Assembly (NCBI GenBank): GCA_959347315.1
Contig: OY365819.1
Coordinates: forward strand, 23,826,589 to 23,890,588
DNA from: Bimastos eiseni
Taxonomy: Eukaryota; Annelida; Clitellata; Crassiclitellata; Lumbricidae
Length of the DNA: 64,000 nt
Reading direction: 5' to 3'
Shown: piece after piece, positions 1 through 11,501 of the stretch
Layout of the letters: every line of letters begins with the position of its first letter
Numbering within the stretch: the first letter of the stretch is position 1
Position numbers and translations under genes: made by a program
Notes under the pieces: generated by a model
What the model was told of the DNA's origin: nothing
The model's database searches: none
Seen by the model: only the letters and a program-made list of their open reading frames with translations

Positions 1-660
1 CTATTATTTGGAGTCTCAACTGCTTTTGGCTACACTGGTAGGCCCAGGTAGGCCTTCGCTCTTTCCTGAATGGCAGCACCTTCGGTGTTGTCACTGGCTT
101 GAGTACTGAGTAGGTCTCAATGGGCTTCGGTACGTAATGGGCTAACCCAGTGGTCGTCTGTGTGCCGATGACACTCAAGCCAATGTCCACTGCCGGGCGA
201 TATCGCACCGCATCGGTGCCATCTGTCCAAATTATGCGAGTGACCATAATTTCACTTGGAGCCTGGATGTCCTCTAGTAGACTCCGACTATATTCTGTAA
301 ATACTGAGCTTTTCTTTTTTGGTAATGGACAGCAACCAGCTACAATTGACCCGGGCGCCTTCTCAACCTGCTTTCCCAAGTTGTCATTCTCAACTTCTTT
401 CCTGGTTGTAGGGGTCATTCTTCACCAAGAACTTACTCTTTCTCGGCAAATCAACGCTGTTTCCCGTGACTGCTTCTACCAGCTAAGTCAGCTTCGTGTA
501 ATCTCTCGATCTCTCACCCACAAAGCCGCAGTTACTTTTGTCACTCGTCTCTTGGGTGGCATTCCAAAGCTGGTCAACATTTCAGGCTCTATTCATGAAT
601 CACTTCATTGGCGTCCGCGGCGTAGATCTTCTTCATTGATCCTGCGGGTTACTTAGACTT
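1..660 (+). pseudogene. CR1-like LINE relic (reverse transcriptase C-terminal part)
   Basis: An open stretch at 150-656 reads as the region just after the catalytic core of a CR1/L2-like reverse transcriptase. Recognisable segments include AWMSSSRLRLYSVNTE, QLRVISRSLTHKAA, LLGGIPKLVNISG and HESLHW, in the order expected for this LINE group. The catalytic YADD region would lie upstream and is not readable, and the tail is replaced by a fold-back repeat at about 663. The copy is therefore truncated at both ends and dead. Similar fragments occur at 3230, 24-25 kb, 28.8 kb and 45.4-45.8 kb, so this is a dispersed family. Exact clade is inferred from memory of the family, not from a search. Confidence 0.7.
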
Positions 661-662
661 GC

Positions 663-1050
663 TTCCTCCCGCTCCTTTTGGAGCATGGAACGGACATTTG
701 CCTCTCGAACATTTGTCCCACCCCCATTTTGGGTAGGACATTTGCTCCACCCAGACTTTTGCCCCCGTAGTGTGAAGTATGACCGGATGGCATGTATATA
801 TTTAACTGTTATTATGTAAACTATATGAAAACAAGCAACTAATTTCGCGTCGAACAGGAGACAATTGTGAGGGTGGGAAATGTCCAATGGAGCAAATGTC
901 CGGGGGTCAAATGTCATACACTCTTTTGGAGCATTGGTCGATAAGATTCCTCCATTTTGTGTGGTCTACTGTTCGGGGGCAATTGTCCGGGGCAATTTTC
1001 CAGAGGAGGCAATCGTCCTACACTCCTCCAAAAGTGCCACTGAACGCGAC
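663..1050. repeat. Fold-back element F1, copy 1
   Basis: The left arm (about 675-765) contains several short tandem motifs of the type GGACATTTGCYCC. The right arm (about 880-1030) carries the reverse complement, GGAGCAAATGTCC and relatives. The arms flank a short AT-rich core (770-875) that is shared with the second copy at 2104-2215. Repeat units are about 15 nt and imperfect. No coding capacity is visible. This is the layout of a non-autonomous fold-back transposon. Confidence 0.65.
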
Positions 1051-1084
1051 AGCAATGAAGCGCTAGAATGTCTAGATGATAATT

Positions 1085-1320
1085 CCAATTTATTAATAGC
1101 ATTATTATTAGGATTGTAATTAATATTATTATTGTTATTATTGTTGGTGTTATTGTTGTTGTTATTATTGTTGTTTGTTATTATTGTTCTTGTTATTATT
1201 GTTGTTGTTGATATTGTTATTGTTGTTATTCTTACTGCTGCTGTCATTGTTATTGTTATTATTGTTGTCATTGCTATTGTTATTATTAATATTATTATAA
1301 TTATTATTATTATTATGCAT
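1085..1320. repeat. Degenerate (ATT/GTT)n microsatellite
   Basis: The stretch is almost entirely ATT, GTT and CTT trinucleotides. It opens long hydrophobic or Asn-rich reading frames on both strands that are composition artefacts and not genes. Confidence 0.9.
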
Positions 1321-1530
1321 GATTTTATGTAGGCCTATGTATGTGGCTATGTGTGGTACTCACACGTGTATTATGTGTGTGAGTGTATAATGCGTATAAA
1401 ACATGTGCGTGAATGTGTGCACAATGTGTCTGCAAACATGTGTATGTGACTGTTCCTGTGTTTACCGTGTGCGCGTCTATGTATGTGCGCTTGCGTCTAC
1501 ATGTATGTTTCAACCACCAATGCCTCATTT
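1321..1530. repeat. TG/TATG-rich low-complexity DNA
   Basis: This is a purine-pyrimidine alternating stretch of TGTG and TATG motifs. No gene is supported here. The following 1531-2019 is AT-rich and I see nothing recognisable in it. Confidence 0.7.
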
Positions 1531-2019
1531 GCGTAACTAGGCAATACCACCTAGTAAAGTCAATTGATCGAATTCAGAATACTCTGCTGCGTTGTGTGTA
1601 CAGATTTCGAATTTGCATAGTTCCATACATGTAGCCTACATGCTCACCCGTCCGGCGTACGGCCTTCTATAATCCCCTCCTAAGCTTCAACTTCGCTGAT
1701 TTCTGTCTTGATCTCTGAACCTGTATAATACGCTATAATATTCGACGTTCATCCACAAACAAACGCGATAAGCCAACTCCCAAATAATTTTACATCTTAT
1801 CAGTTTTCGTTAATAAACTCCTTAAATAGTTCATTCAAAAATAATGACGCTTACGCATATTCTAAAACAATAACAAAAGCCGCAAGTCTGCTGCAAATAA
1901 ATACATATATATCTGCATGAATTAGTGTCTACAGGACTAGAATTATATTAACACATACATTCGGTATATGACTATGACTATGATTTGGACTGTGACTAAA
2001 AAGACTACCATAGCGCAGC

Positions 2020-2875
2020 CGGGGAATGGACATCTGCCCCTGGACAAAAGCCCACCTGACAAAAGCCCCCGATTTTGGGTAGGACATTTGCCCCCCCGGA
2101 CAAAAGTCCACCTAGTGTGAAGTATGGACGGATAATGACAAGTTATATCTTTAACTGCCATTATGTAAAATATATAAAAACAAGCAACTAATTACCCTGT
2201 CGTATAGGAGACAAAGTGAGTCCAGTTCTGAATCTTTATTTATCTTGCTGGACGTATAAACACTGCAAACAGTTCGTGACACGCCTTAATAAGTGGTGAC
2301 GGTCGGTAGTCAGCAGCTATAGTTGTTAGCAAATTGCCAGTGACACGCGATAATCATCTCAAGTTAATAAGAGTGAGTGGGTGAATACCTCTATATAGAT
2401 GATATCAATGCAACGCATACGCTACCCGATATCTTGCAGTTTTTGCATGTATACCCGTGACTTTTGGTACTTTACCATCACAACTGTATGGTTTATTTTC
2501 CTCATCCAAATTCTCAAAGACTTGGAATTTTTTAAACTTGTTTCGAGGTTTTGTAGATGTTAATGTCGCATAAAACACTCATTCACATCAGCAATTATAT
2601 CACGTGGCATCAAATTGGCTTCTTAATGCGTCAACAAAATTTGCAGGTATTGGAAGCAAAGTAATAGGTCAACCCGCTAATAATAGATATTTTACAGGTT
2701 TAATAATACGTAGCCGACATTGACACATCCATACACGCAAATTGTGCATACAACCATGCATCATATGTGCACACATACAAGCATGCATATGTAATTTGGG
2801 CGAGCTTATGGTCTACATTGGAGGGAGCAAATGTCTTAGTCGGGAGGGGTTTTTGTCTTACACTCGGGCCGCCAT
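2020..2875. repeat. Fold-back element F1, copy 2
   Basis: The left arm at 2025-2112 has GGACATTTGCCCCCC and GACAAAAGCCCCC units. It continues into a core (2104-2215) closely matching 768-855 of the first copy, including TAGTGTGAAGTATG and AACAAGCAACTAATT. Inverted units (GGGAGCAAATGTC) reappear at 2818-2866. The middle 2220-2815 is AT-rich filler without a recognisable gene. The shared core plus related arms makes this the same family as 663-1050. Confidence 0.6.
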
Positions 2876-3094
2876 AATAACGCACAGGGCATCAACCGAC
2901 GGCGCACCTAAACAAATCCAAAATCATAGGTCAGTCCTAAGAGACATATAGACAGGATAAGGAGGATAAGTAGTTTTAAATAAAATGTCCGAAATAAAAT
3001 CCATGTACATGAAATGGCCCACCGAAAGATGTTCGAATTCTTCGCAAAACCTCCTCATCTGCATTACTAAAAACTGTTCTCTTGTCGTAGCCGG

Positions 3095-3155
3095 ACCGGA
3101 AGCGCCTTTGAGTAGATATCTTGATGGGGCGCAATAGTAAATTTCATTAATTTAT
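3095..3155 (+). repeat. LINE/SINE 3'-tail repeat (GAGTAGATATCTTGATGGGGCG)-type
   Basis: The motif GCGCCTTTGAGTAGATAT followed by a G-rich GGGGCGC stretch recurs at about 13,580, 19,740, 28,610 and (reverse) 56,370. Some copies end in AATGAATGAAT-like tails. This is typical of 3' ends of CR1/L2-type LINEs or the SINEs they mobilise. The rest of 2876-3229 shows nothing recognisable. Confidence 0.5.
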
Positions 3156-3229
3156 TGGTTAATCCTAGTATTATCAACCAATCAATTCAATCTATGTAGA
3201 CATATTATGTGTACATAGATTGAACATCT

Positions 3230-3540
3230 CTAGAGCATAATATTTGCAACACTCGCAACTTTGCGAAACCGTCTTGTCTCGTGAGTGCTGTAAACATTGG
3301 CTTATCTACCACCAACTCTCTCAAGCTTCCGTATATTCTTATTACTGCTGATCGTCTCACGGGTGAGATTCCTAACTTCGCCAACAATTCAGGCTTTATT
3401 CATGAATCACTTCATTGCCCATTGATCCTGCCATGGAGAACGAACAATTGCGAGCTTAAAGACGAAGGTTTCTGGGTTGGCAGTTGTGCGACAAACTGCT
3501 CTGTATCCCACCCACCTGAGACAAATGATAGCTGAGACTC
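3230..3540 (+). pseudogene. CR1-like LINE relic, short fragment
   Basis: Translation of 3281-3535 contains DRLTGEIPNFANNSGFIHES. This is the same block as LLGGIPKLVNISG...HESLHW in the relic at 1-660. Sequence either side is decayed. The piece is a fragment of the same LINE family and not a host exon. Confidence 0.6.
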
Positions 3541-3779
3541 TGAGCATCCATGCCATCTGTCAGCTGTCGACGGGAATCCGCTTCGAAAACTGCTTGTCAA
3601 TCAAACCTGAACTCCTTGAGTGGGGCTACAGTCAAGAAGTGCCATATTCAAGTCCACCGCCGGTCAATTCCTTTCAATTGAAATGCCTGCACGCCTCTGG
3701 GCCGTTCTCTGTCTGTCTGTCTCTGTACATACATCTACTTATAATATGTATATATATATATATATATAAAGCCATGAGC

Positions 3780-3793
3780 CAAAGCGCAATAGG
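3780..3793. repeat. Left target-site duplication of the LINE
   Basis: CAAAGCGCAATAGG is repeated exactly at 10,049-10,062. Bases just outside and inside the two copies differ, so the duplication is exactly 14 bp. It defines the LINE boundaries. Confidence 0.85.
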
Positions 3794-4110
3794 CGGACTG
3801 GGCAGAGAGGTGATTCGATCGTTAGCGGTCGATGAGGTTGGTCGCAGTACTGAGAAGAAGAGGTGACTACTTCTACTTTACAACACGCACAGGCGTAGTG
3901 ATACACACGCGTTGTGATACACATGCGTAATACACGCGCAGTAATCCACGTACATGCGGAATCCAGGTGTGGAAGCCAGGTGACTAAGACAAAGAAGACA
4001 AAGAAAGATTACAGCGGTGAGTCGTACACGTGTTTAATATACATTTGCGATTAATATTTCTGTTACTGTTTGTTAGATATTAGATTCAACTGCTTTGTAT
4101 ATTATATTAT

Positions 4111-4388
4111 ATGATCGTCTCTAAATATTGCGTTCAGAAATTTTAATATTGTATCGATCTAACTGTTGCTAAATGTAACTAGTTTTAGTCTAATTTAACG
4201 ATACTAGTTTTAATTAAAATTGTGTAAGCGCATTGTATTACATTGCATTGTCTACTATGTAATCGTCCCTAATCTTGCGTCTAGATATTTTAAATACTAA
4301 ATACCCTATCGATATAACTGTCGCTTAAATATAACTAGTCTTAGCATAACATAACTGTACTAACCTAGATTAAAACTGCGTACGCGCC
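4111..4388 (+). promoter_or_regulatory. LINE 5' UTR tandem segments (candidate internal promoter)
   Basis: Two related blocks lie in tandem, about 4111-4253 and 4257-4388. Each contains in order TCGTCYCTAA, TTGCGTYYAG, CTATCGAT or GTATCGAT, TAACTGT, TAACTAGT and a final GYGTAMGCGC. The spacing is about 150 nt. Tandem 5' monomers of this kind act as promoters in some LINEs. The promoter role is inference; the duplication is visible. Confidence 0.5.
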
Positions 4389-4399
4389 TCTCGCTGGAC

Positions 4400-6130
4400 A
4401 TGAGTTCTAGCGAGAGACCCCTCGCCTCCGGGTCTGAGCCTCGAGCTCGACCCGATGCTGGCACGCCAATGGACCTGACGGTGCTGACCCCGTCTAAAAA
4501 ACGGGCGAGCCGCAGTGACGAGTCCGACGGTAGCGGAAGCAAATTTTTTATTTGCACAACTGAGTCAGAAAATGACTCTGACGATGATGGTAGAGGGGCC
4601 GTGTTTAAGACCGTCACCAGCAAGGCAGATAAAGCTGCCAAACGCGAAAAACGACGAAAAATTCGCAAAACCTAGGTAAATCTTGACTCTTACCGTTAGG
4701 ACAGTAAGATTACGGTCCAGAAGCCGATGACGAAATCGGCAAAAGCCCCAGCGAGGCGGAAGCTGCCAAGCGTTCCGAAGAGCGCCGAACCTGCCGCACT
4801 GGTGACGGCAGCGGAGAAGGTCCCTCCCGCCCATGTGACAATAAACCGGTCTGCTGAGAACCGGTTGTTCATTGAGTTTATTGGCGTTTGTTTAGCTAAA
4901 ATTAACGCTCCACTGGTCAGGGCGGAGCTGAACAGACAGTTTGGCCCCCTGACAGCGGATGTGCCGGCCCCGTCTGCAACGTGTGTGCGTGTTCACTTGG
5001 GCGGACCTGAGAGCAGAGCACACAGGGCTCAACTGCTCACTACCACAGACCTCTGTGGGTACCAGGTCAAAGTGTCAGAGCCACGTGAAGTTGTGAGACA
5101 CAGAGGCAGGTACGTGCAAAAGGTAATAAAAGGCGTATCCATCACCTTAAGTGATGCCGATATTTTTAGCAGCCTGGAGAGTCTGGAAAACCTCCGTGTA
5201 GCCAAGGTAGAACGGATTCTTAAGATCCAGAATAAGGTAAAAACCCCGACCACGGCGGTGAAGATTGAACTGGAACCTGGTTCAGTCGCACCTGCCAAAC
5301 TGCATATTGGATTTCTAAGTTTCAAAATGTATGATTACATACCAGCACCTACACGCTGTTTCTGCTGTCTGTCTTTCGGCCACGTAGCCAAATTTTGTAG
5401 GAAGAACCAACGATGCGGGATCTGCGCCGGCGACCACAAGCACACCGAGTGTTCGAAGCGCGAGCAGCCGAAGTGTGCAGCCTGCGGCGGCCCCCATCCT
5501 GCGATGACTAACAGCTGTCCGAAATACACGCTGGCCAAGGCCGCTACCACCATCAGCGTCCAGGAAGGGAGGCTGTACAGCGATGCCCTTCGGACTGCTC
5601 GCTCACGGAAGAACACCACGGAGGCTTCCGCGACAAAGATGACTACGAAGACGACGGGAACAACGGCCGGTGCGGTCAACACGACGACGGCGACAGCCGG
5701 TGCTCCGAGCGCCGGGGGAAGTGCTAAGGCGGAGTCGGAAGGCTCGCGTCCCTCTGGTATCCCAGTCCGTAAACGGTCGCAGGTGAACCCACCGACCGCG
5801 CCAACTCCTGTCGTGCCCGACGGACAACAGGAGGAGGTGGCGACGACCGACACCGGTAGGGTACAGAGGGATGTGCTTGACGCTCTGAACCGTGCCTGCA
5901 CCCTGTTCGTCGGAGCCATGGAGACTAACGGTGGCGCTATCTCTGTCTCTAGACTGATCGAGATCCTAGCTACCACCATCCAGGCCGTCTTCAGGATTCC
6001 GATTGAGCAGGTGTGCGGCGCGATGACGACCGCCTACGCGCTCTCCTACGGTGCCACGAACGCCGCGTCAGCCACTGCAACCGACAGCCACCATCACGGA
6101 CCTCCAAATACTCCAGTGGAACGCATGTAG
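4400..6130 (+). pseudogene. LINE ORF1, Gag-like zinc-knuckle protein (two in-frame stops)
   Basis: The ATG at 4400 opens an acidic, Ser-rich N-terminus. It stays in the same frame through TAG at 4673-4675 and TAG at 4697-4699 to the long open part from 4727. Without those stops the protein would be about 576 residues. Three Cys/His knuckles lie at about 5355-5520: CFCCLSFGHVAKFC, CGICAGDHKHTEC and CAACGGPHPAMTNSC. A Thr/Ala-rich low-complexity segment follows. Such ORF1 proteins bind LINE RNA and act as chaperones. The end overlaps ORF2 by 80 nt in another frame. The open part from 4727 could still yield a truncated knuckle protein. Confidence 0.85.
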
Positions 6131-9100
6131 CCTCAGACCCCGCGTAGGGGAGCTGAGGCACCGCATCTCCGAGATGCGGACACCGCCGACGATCATCTGC
6201 ATACAGGAAACGTGGCTGAGGACTAACATCAAGTTCGAGCTACCCGGCGACACCTGTGTGAGGCATGACCGAACCACTGGAGAGGCTGGAGGAGGAGTTG
6301 CAACGTTCGTGAAGACCGGCATCGCCTTCTCAACGACCAGCACCACCGACGTCCCGGAGTCGATCACCATCACCCTCGACGGACTGCCAGGTAAGATCAA
6401 AATTGTTAACGTCTACCACCGACCACGCCAAACTGGAAACCCTCTGCCACCAGACATCTACTCTCGATTCTTCCAAGACAGGTCAGCAGTCATTCTGGGA
6501 GACTTCAACGCGCACAGCACGCTCTTTGGGTGCAGAACCACCGATGCACGAGGACGCCGACTAGAGGACGACATGGAGGACAACGCCTTCGTCGCCCTCA
6601 ACACCGGCGCGCCGACCACCGCCAGCCACGCCACCGGAGCTGCCGGCCACCTCGACCTTGCTATGGCCTCGACGCCCTTGGCACGGAAGTGCACTTGGAT
6701 GGTCCTAGACGACTCCATGGGAAGCGACCACTCGCCCATCCTCATCAACATCGAGGAAGCAGTCCCTGTCGAGAAAGCCTTCATCCCTAGGTGGCTACAC
6801 CGAAAGGCTGACTGGACGGCTTTCAAAGACGACTGCAGGGCAGAACTCACCGTCGCACACATCACCGACGATATCGAAGCGAGCCACACCAACTTCCTCG
6901 GCTCGCTGCTGGAGATCGCCACGCGGCACATTCCACGATCGACTCCTCCCAAGGAGAAGGTCAAGAGTGTGCCGTACTGGACCGACGAGTGCACACGCCA
7001 CGTCGAGGAGCGCACAGAGGCCCGCAAGAAGATGCAGAAGACCAGGCACCCGGCGGATGCTGAAGAATACCGACGCATCAAAGGAATCACCCAAAGAGTC
7101 ATCAAGAACGCGCAGAAGACCTCCTGGAGAGACAACTGCACCACGCTGAGCGACAAGACCAAGCTCGGAAAAGTCTGGGGAACGATGAGAAAGATGACCG
7201 GTGCGAGATCACGACCGGCCATACCAACTCTGAAGAAGGACGGACGCTCCTACACAACAAACCAGGAAAAGGCGAATCATCTTGGGAGGTGCTTCTCAGA
7301 TGTCAGCAGCAACAGGAACCATACCGTGGAGTTCCAAGAGCGCAAATCCGCCTTTGAGGACGAGCACTCGAAGGAGCTCCATGGGGGACAGCTGCCGGCA
7401 GACGACCAGCCCTTCAACGAGCCTCTCACCATCCAGGCTCTGAGAATCGCCCTCCTGCGCTGTAGAAAGGACACGAGTCCAGGAGAGGACACCATCACCT
7501 ACGAGATCCTGGCCCAGCTTCCGCATTCAAGTCTGCTAGCCTTGCTGGAGCTGTACAACGCGGTCTGGCAACATGGACGACTTCCGGCCTGCTGGAAGAA
7601 CTCCATCGTTGTCCCTATCCAGAAACCACAAAAGCCAGCCTACGACGGAAACTCTTACCGCCCCATCGCACTGACATCCGTCTTGTGCAAACTAATGGAG
7701 CGGTTAGTGACCGACAGGCTGACCTGGCACATGGAAACAAATCACCGCCTCAGCAAGCACCAGTCGGGCTTCCGCAGACTGCGAAGCTGCCAGGATCACA
7801 TCGTCCGCCTTCAAGACGACATCCAACGCGCCATTCATTCAAAGCACAGCCTCACTGGCGTCTTCGTAGATTTAGAGAAGGCCTTCGACCTAATGTGGAC
7901 AGATGGGCTGCTGTCGAAGCTACAGCAGCACAACATCTCCGGTCAAATGTTCAACTGGATCCGGGACTTCCTGACCGACCGACACATCCGTGTCCGCGTC
8001 GGCTCAGAGCTGTCCGATCTCTTCCTCATGGAGAACGGATCCCCACAGGGCAGTGTCATCAGCCCTGTGCTCTTCATCATCATGTTGAACGACATACCGG
8101 AGCCACAGGACGACGTAAGGCTTTCTCTCTACGCGGACGACAGCGCCATCTGGAGAGCTGGCCCAAACCCGGAAGTGAACCGGCGTCATCTCCAAAACTA
8201 TCTGGACCAACTGAAAAAGTACTTTGACGGATGGGGCTTCAAGGTGTCGTCAACAAAAACGGTTGCCGTAGAATTTCACCGCTGCGGCACACCTGCAGCC
8301 CACCGACCGCTGAAGCTCGGGACCACTCCGTTGACCTACAACAACAACGTCAAGTTCCTGGGGGTGATCTTCGATCGACATCTCACCTGGTGCGACCACA
8401 TCAGCTACATCGCTGATCGCTGCAAGACGCGCCTCAACCTGATGCGCGCTATTGCGGGCTCGCACTAGGGAGCATCGAAAGACACCCTCCTGATGATATA
8501 CCGTGCTCTCATCCGCTCCGTCATCGACTACGGCTGCGTCGCCTACGACAGCGCCTCCAGAAACCAGAAAAAGGTGCTTAGTACAATCCAGTACAAGGCA
8601 CTGAGTATCGCTTCTGGAGCGCTCCGAGGAACGAGTCTGGCTGCACTGCAGGTAGAATGCAGAGAAGTGCCACTCGACCTACGACGCAAACAGTTGATGA
8701 TGGAGCTCATCACGAAGGTCAACGCGATCCCAAACCACCCGACGCAATCCATCACCAGCGGTCGGAAGCTGAAAAACACCAATGACGACACCGACCCCAT
8801 CCGCATCAAAACAAGACACATCGACCAAGAGATCGAACCACCAAAATTCAAACCGCTCGCCTGCACCACAACACCACCGTGGCTGCTGCGACCATCCATG
8901 ACAGACACCACTCTGACACAGAAGATCGGCGACCTGAACGACCCTCTGAAAAAGAGGGATCTGGTCAAAGATCACATCCGCTCCTACGACGCGCGAGTGG
9001 CTGTCTACACGGATGGAGCCAAGAACGCAGCAGGTAGGGTGTCGTGCTCATTCTACGTGCCCTCTAGCGGCCACCACGAAAGCTGCCGAATGAGCGACGG

Positions 9101-9847
9101 CTCATCGGTCCTGGCAGCCGAACTGGAGGCCATAAAGAGGGCTGTGGAATGGGCCGCCAGCGCAGATGCACACCATCTCGTCATCTTCTCCGACTCCCTC
9201 GCCGCGATCCAGAGCGTTGAGCGACAGCAGTCCGCTGCCAGACCACAGCAGCTCACGGAACTGCTCCACGTGCTGGACGCATACGCTCAACGCACCCAGT
9301 CGACCCCAACCCTGGTCTGGATCCCGGACATACCGGCATCGAGGGAAACGAGACCGCTGACTCCCTCTGCAAGCGAGCGTTAAACAATGACATCATCGCC
9401 ATCCCGACGACGCTCGAGCTCCAGGAAGCTCGAGCGAAGTACAAAGACCACTTCCTCGGGAAGTGGCAAGCGGAATGGACCACCTCCGACACTGGCTCGC
9501 ACTACCGAGCCCTGGAGCCAAACGTCAGGATGGCCAAACAGTATAACGATCCCAACCGGAGTAAGGAAGTCATCATAACCAGACTCCGGTTGGGCCACTG
9601 CCTACTAAACCCACAGATGAGGCTGTGGGGCCGCCACCCGACCGGGAACTGCGACGAGTGCGGTGACGTCCAGGAAACCGTGCGCCACTTCCTGCTGGAG
9701 TGCCCGGCCCAGCTGGGCCTCCAGGACGAACTCATCCGGATGTGCGCACGGAAAAACTGGCCGTACGAACTGAGCACCGCGCTCGGTCAAACCAGCTGCT
9801 TGGACACCATCTACAAGTGGCTGGCAGTTTCTGGTCGGAAGATCTAG
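6051..9847 (+). pseudogene. LINE ORF2: APE endonuclease, reverse transcriptase, RNase H (one stop, one frameshift)
   Basis: The endonuclease spans about 6080-6760 and shows LQWNACSLRP, IICIQETWLRTN and GSDHSPILIN. The RT core spans about 7480-8380 with FVDLEKAFDLMW, GSPQGSVISPVLF, SLYADDSAIW (catalytic YADD at about 8130) and VKFLGVIFDRHLTW. RNase H lies at about 9000-9370 with VYTDGAKNAAG, ELEAIKRAVEWA and FSDSLAAIQS. A C-terminal CDECG...H...C motif is at about 9647-9715. TAG at 8466-8468 interrupts the reading at a position where the next codons continue the same domain. A missing base near 9326 shifts the frame inside the last RNase H motif. The product nicks target DNA and reverse-transcribes LINE RNA; as sequenced it cannot be made whole. 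Confidence 0.9.
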
Positions 9848-10048
9848 GACTACTGTATATAGACAATGGACACTACCATACAATATTATATTACTTATAA
9901 AACATTATTGCATATGAAACATTAAAACTAGAAGAGAGACACACATAAAAACACTTATCGACAATGTAAATATGTACTCTGTATAACTGTTCGTGTTTGA
10001 CGCATATCATCATCGTTATGGATGCGTCGTTAAATAAACTCATATCAA

Positions 10049-10062
10049 CAAAGCGCAATAGG
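10049..10062. repeat. Right target-site duplication of the LINE
   Basis: This is the second exact copy of the 14-mer found at 3780-3793. It immediately follows the LINE 3' tail. Confidence 0.85.
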
Positions 10063-10108
10063 ACGCATAAAGGATATCAGCCCATGGACCATTATAGAAA
10101 GTGGGGCA

Positions 10109-11501
10109 ATCTTGGCGATTGCCTGTGGTCACTGTTGTTTGCGTTTGTGAGCTTTCTCTGTGAGCTGGTCCGCACACACACACGCTGTTTATATTTATAT
10201 CTCTAGGCTGAAGGACTACCTGTGAATTTCTATCTCACAGTTTTGTCTTGGCATTCAATCATTATAGTAAGCGCATTTTCGCCCGGTATATTTATTTCAT
10301 ATGGTTTTCACGGGCGCGTTGAGAATAGGGCACACAACCCTGAATTGCAAGACTGAGACATTGTGACATAATGTAAATAGATGACTAATTGTAATGCCAT
10401 TCAATGCAATGAATCTATGTATATATATATATATATATGTGTATGTATATAATGTTTGTCTCAATGAGTCTGTATGAGAAGAGAGTCACCTTCTTTGAAA
10501 TACAATGTTCCCTCTCTCGTACAAGCAATAGGCCTATGTACCTTGTATTGACAGGTGTCAAAGTTGGTCCATCTGTTTATGTTCTTGCAGAGTGGCAGTA
10601 TGTAAACAATAATGGCACTGCTACCCCTCCCCCGCCTCCCCCTCTCAGACTAAACCACTCAGATGTTCACTCTTTTGATGATCGATATATGCATACAGCA
10701 GAACTCTGTAGTTGATATTACATAGTACCATGCAAAAATTGGTAAATACAAAATGCAGTATATGTATTTATTCCAAAAATAGCTTTTGTGTAACCTAAGA
10801 ACGTACTGTATTTCAGGTCATATGCATGTCATGATTATTCAGGCCACTATATTATAAGGGAATCAAATTGAATACAATATAGGCATTCAGCGTGGTCATG
10901 ATAAGAAACATATATCTGTACTGAATAAAGCAGCTGAAAATTGAGAGCTCTTGAATGATCAGCTTCTGATGCAATAAGAATGATGACTCGTATGAAACGT
11001 ATTTCAAGGTACATTTGCTTTTGATATCTGATTGGATATATGTTGTCAAGTGTGTATAACAGTTCAGGTTCCCCAGATCAGAGAAACAATATAACAACAC
11101 TGACCCCAGCCAAACGCCGTATATATTTATGTATATATATATATATATAATGGTCCAGAGTGGGGCTACAGTCAATGGTGTAAATATAGTAGGCCGTTGA
11201 GAGTCGAGCTGTCTGAATAGCGCTGCATAATTTAGGTCATATGTCAAATCTAGGAAGAATATATCAGCCAGCATATAATATGATCAATTGTAATACCTGG
11301 GAACAATAAGCAGATCTCTCACTCTCTGTATGTATATATATACATATTTGCATACATATATACGCACACTTATATATACATGCAGCATTTGATAGCATTC
11401 ATCCAGTATTCTTTTCAGTCTATTACTCAATTACACTCGCATTGGTCATCATCACGTAAAAACAAACGCAAACAACAGTGACCACAGGCAACCGCCAAGA
11501 T
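10109..11501. repeat. Segment framed by 40-nt inverted repeats
   Basis: The segment 10,109-10,148 (starting ATCTTGGCG, containing TGTGGTCACTGTTGTTTGCG) is the reverse complement of 11,462-11,501 with one mismatch. The 1.3 kb between holds AT-rich DNA and microsatellites (10,418-10,450; 11,120-11,150; 11,325-11,375) and no convincing gene. It may be a non-autonomous DNA transposon or two opposing copies of one repeat. I find no clear target-site duplication. Confidence 0.5.

Larger units (their letters stand above)
3794..10048 (+). mobile_element. Near full-length non-LTR retrotransposon (two-ORF LINE with RNase H)
   Basis: The element is 6,255 bp and bounded by the 14-bp duplication. It has a 5' UTR (3794-4399) with two tandem related segments, ORF1 (4400-6130) coding a zinc-knuckle Gag-like protein, and ORF2 (6051-9847) coding endonuclease, reverse transcriptase and RNase H. 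A short 3' UTR ends in AAATAAACTCATATCAA and not in a long poly(A). Gag-like ORF1 plus APE endonuclease, RT and RNase H places it in the broad I/R1/Jockey grouping; the exact clade is not assigned. Base composition is much more GC-rich than the flanks, consistent with an inserted coding element. Two stops in ORF1 and one stop plus one frameshift in ORF2 make it inactive as sequenced, but so few lesions argue for recent arrival. Confidence 0.9.

Noticed and set aside
1132..1332. Open frame rich in Leu, Ile and Val
   Set aside because: It is a translation of an (ATT/GTT)n microsatellite.
5029..9883. Many long minus-strand frames opposite the LINE
   Set aside because: They are shadows of the GC-rich plus-strand LINE ORFs and show no motifs of their own.
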